Assembly (NCBI RefSeq): GCF_001426085.1
Contig: NZ_LMRR01000023.1
Coordinates: 62,520-126,519, forward strand
Direction: 5' to 3'
Source of the DNA: Rhodococcus sp. Leaf278
Lineage (GTDB): Bacteria; Actinomycetota; Actinomycetes; Mycobacteriales; Mycobacteriaceae
Length of the DNA: 64,000 bases
Of the stretch, positions 33,710-43,052 are shown piece after piece (within the stretch, counting starts at the first letter, position 1; each line of letters starts with the position of its first letter). The notes under the pieces are model-generated. The model worked only from the letters and a program-made list of their open reading frames with translations. It had not been told where the DNA came from and searched no databases. The translations under genes were made by a program, and so were the position numbers.

Positions 33710-34285
33710 CTAGACGTTTACTCCGAAGTCGCGGGCGATGCCGGCGAGGCCGGATGCGTAGCCCTGACCGACTGCGCGGAACTTCCACTCCGCGCCGTTG
33801 CGGTACAGCTCACCGAAGACCATGGCGGTCTCGGTGGACGCATCCTCGCTGAGGTCGTAGCGAGCAAGCTCGGTGTTGTCGGCCTGGTTGATGACGCGGA
33901 TGAACGCGTTGCGCACCTGACCGAACGACTGTGAGCGTGCGTCCGCATCGTAGATCGACACGGGGAAGGTGATGGTCTCGATCTCCGGCGGTACAGCGGC
34001 GAGGTCGACCTTGATCTGCTCGTCGTCTCCGTCGCCCTCGCCCGTGGTGTTGTCACCGGTGTGTTCGATGGAGCCGTCGGGAGACTTCAAGTTGTTGAAG
34101 AACACGAAGTGTCCGTCGCTGAGTGCCTTCTTCGTCGAGTTCAGCGCGATGGCGCTGGCATCGAGGTCGAAGTCGGTACCGGTCGTCGTGCGGATGTCCC
34201 ACCCGAGTCCGACCACGACTGCGGTGAGGTTCGGAGCTGCTTTGGTGAGCGAGACATTGCCACCCTTGCTGAGGCTGACGCCCAT
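33710..34285 (-). CDS. terD: TerD family calcium-binding stress protein
   Basis: This is a 191-residue single TerD domain. It starts [20 protein letters not shown] and carries both calcium motifs, DFDLDASAI at about 38-46 and [16 protein letters not shown] at about 79-94. It ends [23 protein letters not shown] 34285 has AAAGGA upstream. TerD proteins respond to tellurite, metal and envelope stress and work with TerC-like membrane proteins. It is divergent from the coiled-coil/aldolase/PRTase/HAD operon by 124 bases. Confidence 0.93.
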   Translation of the reverse strand: MGVSLSKGGNVSLTKAAPNLTAVVVGLGWDIRTTTGTDFDLDASAIALNSTKKALSDGHFVFFNNLKSPDGSIEHTGDNTTGEGDGDDEQIKVDLAAVPPEIETITFPVSIYDADARSQSFGQVRNAFIRVINQADNTELARYDLSEDASTETAMVFGELYRNGAEWKFRAVGQGYASGLAGIARDFGVNV

Positions 34286-34396
34286 GGAGAGGTCCTTTCG
34301 CAAATGGTTTCCCGTTACGGGTACAACCGTAGTGGGAATGTCCGGTTCTTGGACGTACTCCGCCAACGAGTGCGACATCGCCAGGGTTCCCGTCAG

Positions 34397-34402
34397 TACT
34401 AT
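34397..34402 (+). promoter_or_regulatory. Putative -10 element of a leaderless Ter operon mRNA
   Basis: TACTAT lies 7 bases before the GTG start at 34410, a spacing that would place the transcript start at the start codon. A matching -35 is not obvious, so this is tentative. Confidence 0.35.
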
Positions 34403-34409
34403 CGAGCAG

Positions 34410-35591
34410 GTGACAAGTCGCTGGCCTGGGGTGTTCCGTAGAGGAGCCGAATCCGACGCCTCCGCGCGCCGATCCCAGGACAACGCCGTCGCCGCCTTCC
34501 TCGATATGGACAAGCGCCAGTCCATCGCGTCCGCAGGCGTCGAGGCCTCCACCGCCTTGCGCCCCGAGGACAGACTCGCAGCTCGATGGGCCGACACCGA
34601 GAAGCAGTGCTTCGACGCCGGTGCCGTCTACCTCGCCGCAACCGACCAATTCGACGGAATCACCACGGCTGCCGCCAGATCGGCCTTCGACGATGCGACC
34701 CGACTGCTGCACGATGCCAGCGTGGCCGTCGACAGGTTCTACGACGCCCACCGCAGCTCCCTCGAGCAGGCCTCTTCCCAATTCGCGGCCACACCGCGCC
34801 TGGTTCAGGACGCACTGACCGAGGCCGATGCAGCCCGAGCCACCGTCGACGAGCAGTATGCCGGGTACCCGTCACTACGGAGGGCGTGGCGCGAACTCGA
34901 TTCGGCGACAACACAACTGCAGAGCAATCAGCGCGATCCGTTACGCGCACGCGAGCATGCCGCCCAGGTGCGCGAGCGAGCCGCAGCTCTACGCGCGGCG
35001 GTCGAATCGGCCCCCGGACGACTTCAGGAGGCCAGAACTGCTCTGTCCTCGGTTCGCACCCGAATCGAAGCCGTCCGAACTCGATCCGAAGGCATCGCCC
35101 CGGCCTTCTCCAGCTTGCTTCGCGAGTTCAATGCCAAGAGCTCGGCTGATCTCTCTCGTAACGAACGGTCGAGTTCGCGCCACATCGAGCAAGCGGACGA
35201 GGATCTGCGGGCAGCGCGTTCGGCGCTCGACGCCGGGAACCCCGAACAATCGTTGGACCTGGTGACCCAGGCGCGCCAACACCTGAGCGATGCCGAACAT
35301 CTGGTCGACGCGGTGACCGATCGAGTTCGTCTACTGCGCGCGGTGAAGGCCGATCCGAAAGAGACCGAGAACAAAGTGCGGTTCAAACTTCGTGACGCTC
35401 AACAACTCGCGGTCAATCGTGGCCTGGTTGCCGAATGGGGCTCGGTGTTGGATGCTCAGCTCGCCCGGATCGACAGGGCGAGCACGGCGCTGACGGGTAC
35501 CCATCCCGACTACTGGTCATATCTGCAGGATCTGGATACCATTTCGGACTTCATCGCAGGCGTGATCGAGCGCATGCGCGGCTCGCACTGA
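34410..35591 (+). CDS. Coiled-coil protein of the Ter module
   Basis: This is a 393-residue, almost wholly helical protein with long Ala/Arg/Glu heptad-like stretches ([40 protein letters not shown]). It lacks membrane segments. It begins [20 protein letters not shown] at GTG 34410; earlier in-frame starts only overlap terD. A coiled-coil protein of this type accompanies TerD genes in actinobacterial Ter clusters. A scaffolding role is inferred. It is the first gene of an operon with the aldolase 23 bases downstream. Confidence 0.75.
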   Translation: MTSRWPGVFRRGAESDASARRSQDNAVAAFLDMDKRQSIASAGVEASTALRPEDRLAARWADTEKQCFDAGAVYLAATDQFDGITTAAARSAFDDATRLLHDASVAVDRFYDAHRSSLEQASSQFAATPRLVQDALTEADAARATVDEQYAGYPSLRRAWRELDSATTQLQSNQRDPLRAREHAAQVRERAAALRAAVESAPGRLQEARTALSSVRTRIEAVRTRSEGIAPAFSSLLREFNAKSSADLSRNERSSSRHIEQADEDLRAARSALDAGNPEQSLDLVTQARQHLSDAEHLVDAVTDRVRLLRAVKADPKETENKVRFKLRDAQQLAVNRGLVAEWGSVLDAQLARIDRASTALTGTHPDYWSYLQDLDTISDFIAGVIERMRGSH

Positions 35592-35614
35592 TCACATTCA
35601 CACGAAGGACAGCG

Positions 35615-36763
35615 GTGCAACACTTTCGCCATCTCGACGCAGACACCCGTGCACGAGTGTTCTTCCGGCAACCGGAAGACATCGAGACGAGCGACGGAAA
35701 CGACGTCGTGGCAACAGCTCTCGGAGCCACGCTGTACATTCCGGCAACACGCCCAGACCTCACCGCGACGGTGAACAAACGCACCGACGAGGGCGTGCGG
35801 TCCATCGTCATCGATCTCGAAGACGCTGTCGCAGATCATGATCTGGAAGAGGCGTTGGCAAACGCCATCCGAACTCTGAACGAACTCTCGGGTACGAGTT
35901 CACTCGTGTTCGTCCGGGCGAGAACCCCCGAGCACATCCGAACCATCTGCGCCGGACTCGACCGGGGAGCGGGCGGGCTCGCCGGATTCGTCGTACCGAA
36001 GTTCACTGCGGCGCGCGGAGCCGCGTTCCTCGACGAGATCGTTGCGGCGTCGCAGTCACATGGCACCCGCCTGTTCGCGATGCCCGTCCTCGAATCGCCG
36101 GAGGTAGTACACCGCGAGACTCGGGACGTGGAACTCGTTGCCATCCGCGAGCTGCTCGGGACCTACCGCGACACGGTGCTGGCCGTGCGCATCGGAGCCA
36201 CCGACATGTGCGGCACCTTCGGCATCCGACGCGACCGCGACCTGACGATCTACGACGTCCGCGTCGTCGCCGACGTCATCAGTGCCATCGTCAACCATCT
36301 GGGGCGCCACGATGGGTCCGGATACGTCATCACCGGTCCGGTGTGGGAGTACTTCGCAGACCACGAACGCATGTTCCGTCCGTTGCTACGGCAGACGCCC
36401 TTCGTCGACCAGGACGCCGTCCGCTTCCGCCAGCAGCTGGTGAGCAGTGACCTCGACGCCCTCCTGCGCGAGGTTGCTCTCGACCGGGCCAACGGAATCC
36501 AAGGCAAGACCGTCATTCATCCCTCGCACGTCCCCGCCGTTCACGCGTTGTCCGCGGTGACGCACGAGGAGTATCACGATGCACTCGACATCCTCTCTTC
36601 CGACCAGGGTGGCGTGCAGGCGTCGGGCTACCGGAACAAGATGAACGAGCTCGGCCCACACCGCAATTGGGCTAGCCAGACGGTACTGCGCGCCAAGGCA
36701 TTCGGAGTCACCAACGAAGGAATCACGTTCGTGGACCTACTGACCGCGCTGGCGCAGCGATGA
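35615..36763 (+). CDS. HpcH/HpaI aldolase/citrate lyase family protein of the Ter module
   Basis: This 382-residue TIM-barrel lyase has LYIPATRPDLTATVNKRTDE and then SIVIDLEDAVADHD, the CitE-like opening with a metal/CoA-binding acidic residue. Further on are AVRIGATDMCGTFGIRRDRD and GKTVIHPSHVPAVHAL, the closing motif of the family. GTG 35615 has GAAGGA upstream. In Ter modules this enzyme belongs to the proposed pathway for a nucleoside-like metabolite. Its stop overlaps the PRTase start (ATGA). Confidence 0.86.
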   Translation: MQHFRHLDADTRARVFFRQPEDIETSDGNDVVATALGATLYIPATRPDLTATVNKRTDEGVRSIVIDLEDAVADHDLEEALANAIRTLNELSGTSSLVFVRARTPEHIRTICAGLDRGAGGLAGFVVPKFTAARGAAFLDEIVAASQSHGTRLFAMPVLESPEVVHRETRDVELVAIRELLGTYRDTVLAVRIGATDMCGTFGIRRDRDLTIYDVRVVADVISAIVNHLGRHDGSGYVITGPVWEYFADHERMFRPLLRQTPFVDQDAVRFRQQLVSSDLDALLREVALDRANGIQGKTVIHPSHVPAVHALSAVTHEEYHDALDILSSDQGGVQASGYRNKMNELGPHRNWASQTVLRAKAFGVTNEGITFVDLLTALAQR

Positions 36764-39093
36764 ACCACAATCCAGCCGACGGCATCACCTTGACCGATAC
36801 CGGCTCGTCGTCGTCCTGGGCTGCCACGCAGTTGGTTCGACCCGGCCTGCGGCGCAACCCCCGGCGTGCCCACTTGCTGGTCTCGACCGTGCTCGGCAAG
36901 CACATCCCCGTCGATCCCGACGTCGTCGTCTCGGCCGGAGAGGAACTGGCTGCTCTCGTCGCCAGCGCAGTGGGCGGGTCCGATGTGGATGTGCTCGGAT
37001 TTGCCGAGACCGCAACGGGATTGGGACACACCGTCGCGACTGCCCTGGGTGCACACTGCTACCTGCATTCGACTCGGCGCACCGTTCCCGGGATGACCGT
37101 GCACGGCGAGTTCGAGGAGGGGCATTCGCACGCCACCGATCACCTGCTGATGCCGACATCGCCCGATCTTCTCGACGGCGATCTGCCGTTGATCCTGGTG
37201 GACGACGAGATCTCGACCGGAGCGACGGCACTGGACGCGTTGCGGCAGATTCACTCCTCGGCCGGCCGCACGCATTACGTCATCGCATCGCTGGTCGACA
37301 TGCGCACCGCCGAGCATCTCACTGCTGCCGAGGCAGTTGCCACCGAGCTCGGCATCCGAATCGACAACGTCAGCCTCGCACAAGGATCGGTGGAGCTCGC
37401 CCCCGGATTGGTGGAGACGGTACTCGCCCTCCCCGACCCGCAGTTCAATCCCGTTGCTGCTCTGCCCGGTTCGGTGCGACGGATCGACGCTCAGTGGCCG
37501 GCGACGCTACCCGACGGCGGGCGGCACGGCTTCCTGCGCTCCGACGCGGCCGGTTTCGACATCGCGATCGATGCCGTTGCCGAGACCGTCGATGCTGCAT
37601 TGGCCGACTCGACGTCGGTGGTGGTGATCGGCCACGAGGAGCTGATGTATCTACCTCTCCGGCTGGCGGCCACGCTACAGAAACGGGGACACACCGCGCT
37701 GTTCCAGACCACCACCCGATCGCCTGCATACGTGGCGGACGTGCCCGGCTATCCATTGCGGCGCGGGTTCGAGTTCACCGCCCCCGAGGACGAATCGGCT
37801 CTGCGTTACCTCTACAACGCATCTGCACCGGACGACGCGACGTTGATCCTGGTTGCCGACGCCCCCGCAGACACCGATGCCCTGGCGTCCGCGGCCGACA
37901 CTCTCGCCGCGTCGGGTGCCGACGTCGTGCTCGTCGTCCTCACGGGTGCCGACCCGATCGCGCTCGAGCTCTCCAGGCGGGCACGACCGCTTCGTGGACC
38001 CGAATTCGGTTCGTACGCAGCAGAAGAAGTCACCTGGCTACTCAAGGACCTCTCGTCGGTCTCGTTGGAAGCCGAAGTCGACGAGCGCGAGAAGGCGATT
38101 CAGGCCGGCACGGCGCACTACGCCGAGTCGCTTCCCGTCGAATACCAGCCGGACCTCGCCTACCGTGAGCTGTTCGAGAAGGTGTTGCAGGAGAGTGCGT
38201 CCCGGCTGGCCGTCGCGGTCGGTACCGTCACCGAGGTCGTCCTGGCCGAGCGCGGACACGACATCGTCCTCGCATCACTCGCGCGCGCAGGCACGCCCGT
38301 CGGAATCCTGATGCGCCGCTGGGCATTTGCTGCTCATGGTATCGAAATTCCGCACTACGCCGTCTCGATCGTGCGTGATCGAGGTATCGACAGCGTGGCC
38401 CTGCGATACCTTGCCGACCATCACGACTCACGCTCGGTGGTGTTCGTGGACGGTTGGACGGGCAAGGGTGCGATCGCCCGCGAACTCACCGCTGCACTGC
38501 GGGAATTCCCGGGAGCCGAGTTCGACGACGATTTGGCCGTGCTCGCCGATCCGGGCAACTGCGCTCGCACGTACGGCACCCGAGACGACTTCCTCATCGC
38601 CTCGGCCTGCTTGAACTCGACTGTGTCGGGTCTGGTTTCACGGACCGTGCTCAACGACAGCCTGATTCGACCAGGCGACTTCCACGGCGCGAAGTATTAC
38701 GCCGACCTCGCACCCGACGACGTGTCACGCCATTTGCTCGACACCGTCGCGGCACGTTTCGACGATGTCCGGGACGAGGTCGACGCCTCGGTGGCAGCGG
38801 TGCTGGGCTCCGACCGAGCCCCCACGTGGTCCGGCTGGGCATCGGTGGAGAAGGTCCGCGAGGAGTACGGCATCTCGCACGTCAACTTCGTCAAACCCGG
38901 CGTCGGAGAGACGACGAGAGTGTTGCTGCGCCGCGTTCCGTGGCGAGTGCTGGTGCGAGACGCCGATGCGCCGGAGCACGAACACATCAGGATGCTGGCC
39001 GCGGCCAGGGGAGTCCCGGTGGACGTGGTTCCCGACCTCGCCTATTCGTGCATGGGACTGATCAAGAACGTGTCGAGCGGGGAGGCGTCGTGA
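36760..39093 (+). CDS. Phosphoribosyltransferase-TRSP fused to StiP/PELOTA-like region (Ter module)
   Basis: This is a 777-residue fusion. Residues 20-200 form a type I phosphoribosyltransferase with PRPP loop LILVDDEISTGATALD (144-159). Residues 225-390 are a TRSP-like domain. From about residue 400 a second protein begins (GPEFGSYAAEEVTWLL), matching the second PRTase-like/StiP family of Ter clusters (RRWAFAAHGIEIPHYAVSIV; VVFVDGWTGKGAI). Its C-terminal region ends VPDLAYSCMGLIKNVS and is PELOTA-like. It is usually encoded as two proteins. Family names are from memory; the product is proposed to be nucleoside-like. Confidence 0.8.
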   Translation: MNHNPADGITLTDTGSSSSWAATQLVRPGLRRNPRRAHLLVSTVLGKHIPVDPDVVVSAGEELAALVASAVGGSDVDVLGFAETATGLGHTVATALGAHCYLHSTRRTVPGMTVHGEFEEGHSHATDHLLMPTSPDLLDGDLPLILVDDEISTGATALDALRQIHSSAGRTHYVIASLVDMRTAEHLTAAEAVATELGIRIDNVSLAQGSVELAPGLVETVLALPDPQFNPVAALPGSVRRIDAQWPATLPDGGRHGFLRSDAAGFDIAIDAVAETVDAALADSTSVVVIGHEELMYLPLRLAATLQKRGHTALFQTTTRSPAYVADVPGYPLRRGFEFTAPEDESALRYLYNASAPDDATLILVADAPADTDALASAADTLAASGADVVLVVLTGADPIALELSRRARPLRGPEFGSYAAEEVTWLLKDLSSVSLEAEVDEREKAIQAGTAHYAESLPVEYQPDLAYRELFEKVLQESASRLAVAVGTVTEVVLAERGHDIVLASLARAGTPVGILMRRWAFAAHGIEIPHYAVSIVRDRGIDSVALRYLADHHDSRSVVFVDGWTGKGAIARELTAALREFPGAEFDDDLAVLADPGNCARTYGTRDDFLIASACLNSTVSGLVSRTVLNDSLIRPGDFHGAKYYADLAPDDVSRHLLDTVAARFDDVRDEVDASVAAVLGSDRAPTWSGWASVEKVREEYGISHVNFVKPGVGETTRVLLRRVPWRVLVRDADAPEHEHIRMLAAARGVPVDVVPDLAYSCMGLIKNVSSGEAS

Positions 39094-39893
39094 GCGCTCT
39101 CGTCGCGGTGGATCTCGACCGCACGATGATCTTCTCCGAGGGTGCGCTCGGGGTCCCGCTGGACGACACGTTCGAGTGCGTGGAGGTGTACGAGGGAAAA
39201 CCGTTGTCGTACATGTCTTCTCGTTCGATCTCTCTGCTGCGCGACATGAGCGAGAGTGTCGTGGTCGTGCCGACCACAACACGTACCATCGAGCAGTTCC
39301 GCAGGATCGCGCTCCCAGGAGCCCCGTGGCGGTACGCCATCACCAGCAATGGCGGCAACATTCTCGTCGACGGTGAACCGGACATGCACTGGCGCAACGG
39401 GTTCGATCTGGATCTGGCGGGCATCGGGGCCGAGTTGAGATCGCGGGTGTCCGACGAGTGGGTACTCAAGTACCGCGAGGCCGACGGCCTGTTCTGCTAT
39501 CTCGTCGTGGACACGACGGCCGTACCGGAGGACTTCGTCGCAGAATGGTCGCAGTGGTGCGCCGCACGGGACTGGAACGTCTCGCAGCAGGGGCGCAAGA
39601 TCTACACGATGCCCAACGCTGTGTGCAAGAGCTCCGCGGTGGCCGAGGTTCGTTCCAGGCTGATCCAGGACGGAACCCTCGACGCGGATGCCCGAGTCCT
39701 CGCCGCAGGTGACGGCGCACTCGACGCCGAGATGCTCATCGCTGCCGACGCCGCTATCCGTCCGCGACACGGCGAACTGGAGCTGCTCGGTTTCACCCGC
39801 CCCGGGTTGACGGTCACCGATTCTTCCGGCGTCCGGGCCAGCGAGGAAATTCTCGAGTGGCTACGGAACCGAACGGCCGTGCGACGCGTCTAA
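39090..39893 (+). CDS. HAD superfamily hydrolase of the Ter module
   Basis: This 267-residue protein has HAD motif I, AVDLDRTMIFSEG (nucleophile Asp and Asp+2). Motif II Thr lies in VVPTTTRTIEQF, and the late motif in VLAAGDGALDAEML. GTG 39090 lies inside the TGA of the PRTase gene, with GGGGAGG before it. The HAD probably removes phosphate from the PRTase/aldolase product. It is the last gene of the four-gene operon; the T7S-like pair follows 39 bases on. Confidence 0.87.
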   Translation: MSALVAVDLDRTMIFSEGALGVPLDDTFECVEVYEGKPLSYMSSRSISLLRDMSESVVVVPTTTRTIEQFRRIALPGAPWRYAITSNGGNILVDGEPDMHWRNGFDLDLAGIGAELRSRVSDEWVLKYREADGLFCYLVVDTTAVPEDFVAEWSQWCAARDWNVSQQGRKIYTMPNAVCKSSAVAEVRSRLIQDGTLDADARVLAAGDGALDAEMLIAADAAIRPRHGELELLGFTRPGLTVTDSSGVRASEEILEWLRNRTAVRRV

Positions 39894-39932
39894 CTGGTCG
39901 TCGGGGGGACAGACGTAGGGCAAGGGGTGGGT

Positions 39933-41309
39933 ATGGCGGATCCGTATGCAGAACTCCAACAGCAGGTGCAGGCCATCATCGATCACGGGCCTGGAGCCGG
40001 CTTCGGTCCTGAGGCCGTCAATTCGCTGATCGAGAACACGTTCTCGAAGAAGAACGGTTCGTACGGGTACGAGGGCGAGTACGAACCGAACGAGGTTGTG
40101 GTCACCGAGCCTTTCGAGGTGATGAAGCACGCGGAGATCGTGCAGAAGGTCAACACTCTGGCGGCGGAGTCGATATCGACGTCGTCGCAGAACTGGAACG
40201 ACCTGGCCGCCGCAGCAACCGAAGGATCCGACGGCTTCCGGACCGGGATCGAAAGCGCGATGAATTCCGGCTGGTCGGGGCCCACCTCCGCCGCCGTGCG
40301 GGGCGGAATCGGCGACTACACGTCCTCGGCCACCGCGCTGTCCACCGCCATGACCATGATCAGCAACAAGCTGCTGGAGGCACACGCAGGATTCATTCAG
40401 ACCAGGGCTGCCGTGCCCCCGATCGTCGACATCGGCGTCGGCGCGAGCATGCTCGAGTCGTCGTTTCCGAGCGGACTGCCGTTCGCCGATTCCATCAAGG
40501 AAATAGCTCGGCTGCACGACGAGCAGGAGGAGCAGGCGCGCCAGGTCATGCGCTCGGTCTACGTGCCGGGCGTGCTGCAATCCGACGCCCAGGTTCCGGT
40601 GCTGCCGGCGGCACACAACCCCGTCGCCGATGGTGGGGGTGGCGGTGGCATTTCGTCCGGCGGCTGGGGACAAGGCGGGAACGGCGGCGGATCCGCCTCT
40701 GGTGTCGGTGCGGGATCTACGGCTGCAGCTGGCCCGGCTGCAGCTGGGACACAGCCCGACAGCACGAAGCCTGCCGATACCGGCCAACCGGGGACGGGAC
40801 CAGAACAGCCCCGATCCGGGGACGCGGGATGGCTGCCGCCTGCCGACAGCACCGGTGAGACGCGTGCCGCATCGGCATCCGGTCCCGGACCTTCCGGCGG
40901 CGCAGGTTCTGGCATCGGCGCAGGTTCCGGGGGGAGCGTTGGTTCCGGCAGCGGCTACGGCTCGGGTTACACCGGTTACGGCAGCGGTTCTGGCTACGGC
41001 GGCGCGGGTGGCGGTTCCGGCTCGGGATTCGGCGGGGGCTCCGGTTATGGCGGCTCCGTACTCGGCTCACCGATCGGCGGCGGGGCAGGCAGTAGTGGAG
41101 CGGGTGGCGGACCGGCCGGCGCAGCAGCGTCGGGCCGGGCAGGGGCACACGGCACACCGGGGATGGGCGGCATGGGGGCGGGAGGCGCGAGGGGAGCCGG
41201 CGACAACAACACCGACCATGCGACTCCCGGCTACCTGGTGGACGTCAGCAACGGCAGTGAGCTGATCGGTGATCTACCCCTGGTCGCACCACCGGTACTC
41301 GGCGGCTGA
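39933..41309 (+). CDS. PPE/WXG100-like protein with Gly-rich C-terminal half
   Basis: This is a 458-residue protein. Residues 1-220 are helical and contain SGWSGPTSAAVRGGIGDY, a W-x-G hairpin as in PPE and WXG100 type VII secretion substrates, followed by a second helix (LSTAMTMISNKLLEAHAGF). The C-terminal half is Gly/Ser/Pro/Thr repeats (SGSGYGSGYTGYGSGSGYG), probably disordered and surface-exposed. The start is ATG 39933 or GTG 39927. The EspG gene follows 2 bases later, so this is probably its substrate. Confidence 0.68.
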   Translation: MADPYAELQQQVQAIIDHGPGAGFGPEAVNSLIENTFSKKNGSYGYEGEYEPNEVVVTEPFEVMKHAEIVQKVNTLAAESISTSSQNWNDLAAAATEGSDGFRTGIESAMNSGWSGPTSAAVRGGIGDYTSSATALSTAMTMISNKLLEAHAGFIQTRAAVPPIVDIGVGASMLESSFPSGLPFADSIKEIARLHDEQEEQARQVMRSVYVPGVLQSDAQVPVLPAAHNPVADGGGGGGISSGGWGQGGNGGGSASGVGAGSTAAAGPAAAGTQPDSTKPADTGQPGTGPEQPRSGDAGWLPPADSTGETRAASASGPGPSGGAGSGIGAGSGGSVGSGSGYGSGYTGYGSGSGYGGAGGGSGSGFGGGSGYGGSVLGSPIGGGAGSSGAGGGPAGAAASGRAGAHGTPGMGGMGAGGARGAGDNNTDHATPGYLVDVSNGSELIGDLPLVAPPVLGG

Positions 41310-41311
41310 GG

Positions 41312-42058
41312 ATGACGAGCTGGACGATGAGCGGCATCGATTTCATGATGCTCTGCAGTCGATTCGGACGAGACCGGCTGCCCTACCCCCTGGCGGTCAC
41401 CGTCGACGTCGACACCGCGGACCGATACCGACTTCTGCGCCGCGAGGCCTCGGCGAGAATCGATGCTGTGATGGACGACAACCTCGGCGCAGCTGTTCGC
41501 ACCCTCGTCGATCCGATGGTTCGCATCGAATGCCGCGGCGACACGAACGATCCCCACTACGGAACCATCCGTGCCCACGCCGCGGTGCGCCACGACGTTG
41601 CTGCCGTGCTCACCCAGCAGCCGGGACCCGATAGCACCTCGGGTGGTGCCGTCACGATCTCGTTGACCAGCCCTGCTCAGGCACCTGCCCGAGTTCTCGG
41701 CTCCATTCCCGCCGATGCGGCGGGCCGGCGACCGGCCATGCGACTCGAACGTTCCAGTGCCACAAAGGCATCGGGAGGACGGCATCTGTCCACCGCGACC
41801 CGAGGGGCCACCGCGGACGAGCAGTTCCGGACGTTCTTCCACCGCCCCCGGTCCTCGGTCGGAGAGGTCATCGTCGCGCGCGGTAGAACCTACGACAACC
41901 GACGCGACACCGACGCGGTCGCGTTCTTCTGGATGGACTTCGAGCGGGACGGTCGCTACATCGTCTACTCCGAAGACTCCATCGACATTCTGCCTGCCGA
42001 TACCGCCGGCGTGGCGTCGGAGATCGGTCACCACATGGCGGTCGCACTGCGACGGTAA
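41312..42058 (+). CDS. ESX secretion-associated chaperone, EspG family
   Basis: This 248-residue protein begins SWTMSGIDFMMLCSRFGRDR then LPYPLAVTVDVDT, the usual EspG opening. It ends in the EspG-like strand DILPADTAGVASEIG. EspG is the cytosolic chaperone that holds PE-PPE dimers for type VII secretion. The start lies 2 bases after the PPE-like gene. No ESX membrane components (EccB/C/D, MycP) are in the window, so the pair must use a machine encoded elsewhere. Confidence 0.78.
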   Translation: MTSWTMSGIDFMMLCSRFGRDRLPYPLAVTVDVDTADRYRLLRREASARIDAVMDDNLGAAVRTLVDPMVRIECRGDTNDPHYGTIRAHAAVRHDVAAVLTQQPGPDSTSGGAVTISLTSPAQAPARVLGSIPADAAGRRPAMRLERSSATKASGGRHLSTATRGATADEQFRTFFHRPRSSVGEVIVARGRTYDNRRDTDAVAFFWMDFERDGRYIVYSEDSIDILPADTAGVASEIGHHMAVALRR

Positions 42059-42071
42059 TTCCGGCCACCCC

Positions 42072-42129
42072 TTGACACCCTATCGATAAGCGATAGGTTA
42101 TCGATATTCGTTGTTATCGACTATCGATA
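42072..42129 (+). promoter_or_regulatory. Promoter with three TATCGATA palindromes
   Basis: TTGACA (42072-42077) and TAGGTT (42094-42099) form a promoter with a 16-base spacer. TATCGATA occurs at 42081-42088 (inside the spacer), 42099-42106 (on the -10) and 42122-42129 (near the ribosome site), with extra half-sites at 42091 and 42115. Together these are an obvious repressor target, most likely for the Xre protein encoded second in the operon. Confidence 0.65.
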
Positions 42130-42141
42130 TGGAGGTGCGGG

Positions 42142-42741
42142 ATGGCATACGGACTGGGTTCGGCACGAGCCAACAAATGGGCGATGGCGCTGTATGCGGG
42201 AATCGCGGTGGTGTGGTCGGGGTGGAGGCTGTGGAGGTACCACGCGTCGGACTACGTTCTGGCGACGTTGGAGCCCAGGCGTGACACCCCGCCTGCAGAA
42301 CTGTTCGGTGGCCAGTTGCAGCCGGGGAACGCGATCGAGCTCAGCGTGCCGAAGTCGGAACTGACGCGACTGATGGGCGTCATCGATGTCATGCGCTACG
42401 GCTCCATCGTCATCGGGATGGTCATCATTCTCGCAGGCCTACTGTTCGTCTACCGCTTCTGCGACCGCGTCATCGCCGGCGACCCCTTCACCAACGGAGC
42501 ACGCAACGACATCGTGTTGATCGGCGTCTGCATCGTCGCGTACACCGCCATCACCGGATTCGTCGATATGCTCGGCACCAACAGTGTCGTCGGAGCCCTC
42601 GACCTGAGTGAGATCGTCGATACCTCCCGATCCAACGCCGGTCTGTACACAGCGGTCGTCATCGCAGTCTTTCTACAATTCGTCTACGCCACGATCACTC
42701 AGGGCTCCAAGCTCGCTCGCGATGCCGATGGTCTGGTCTGA
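42142..42741 (+). CDS. DUF2975 family membrane protein
   Basis: This 199-residue protein has four membrane helices (MALYAGIAVVWSGWRLW; YGSIVIGMVIILAGLLFVYR; DIVLIGVCIVAYTAITGFVD; GLYTAVVIAVFLQFVYATI). The motif YRFCDRVIAGDPFTNGARND lies between helices 2 and 3, typical of DUF2975. ATG 42142 follows GGAGG. Its TGA overlaps the Xre start by one base (TGATG). The DUF2975/Xre pairing is common in Gram-positives; the function is unknown. Confidence 0.82.
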   Translation: MAYGLGSARANKWAMALYAGIAVVWSGWRLWRYHASDYVLATLEPRRDTPPAELFGGQLQPGNAIELSVPKSELTRLMGVIDVMRYGSIVIGMVIILAGLLFVYRFCDRVIAGDPFTNGARNDIVLIGVCIVAYTAITGFVDMLGTNSVVGALDLSEIVDTSRSNAGLYTAVVIAVFLQFVYATITQGSKLARDADGLV

Positions 42742-42968
42742 TGACGGAGGAGTTCGTCGACCATCTGGTCGTCTGCCATCTGGGCGAGATTCTCGACGCC
42801 CGCGGCATGACGCTTGCCGAACTATCGCGTCTCGCCGGGGTCAGCGTCGTGAATCTCTCGGTGCTCAAGAACGACCGCGCCAAGGCCATCCGATTCTCGA
42901 CGCTCACCGCGGTGTGCCGCGTCCTCGGCTGCACGCCCGGAGACCTGTTCAGCCTGCGACAGATCTGA
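42741..42968 (+). CDS. YozG-like short Xre transcriptional regulator
   Basis: This 75-residue HTH protein reads MTLAELSRLAGVSVVNLSVL, then LTAVCRVLGCTPGDLFSLR. It is coupled to the DUF2975 gene by a one-base overlap. It is in the same class as the 65-residue regulator at 5996-6193, which also follows a small membrane protein. It probably binds the TATCGATA palindromes upstream of its operon. Confidence 0.83.
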   Translation: MTEEFVDHLVVCHLGEILDARGMTLAELSRLAGVSVVNLSVLKNDRAKAIRFSTLTAVCRVLGCTPGDLFSLRQI

Positions 42969-43052
42969 CGTCCGCTCAGCCACACCAGTCGGACAAATCG
43001 AACAAGTACATTGGATGACGGTAACCAGCACTTCGAGAGAGAGTCCATCACA

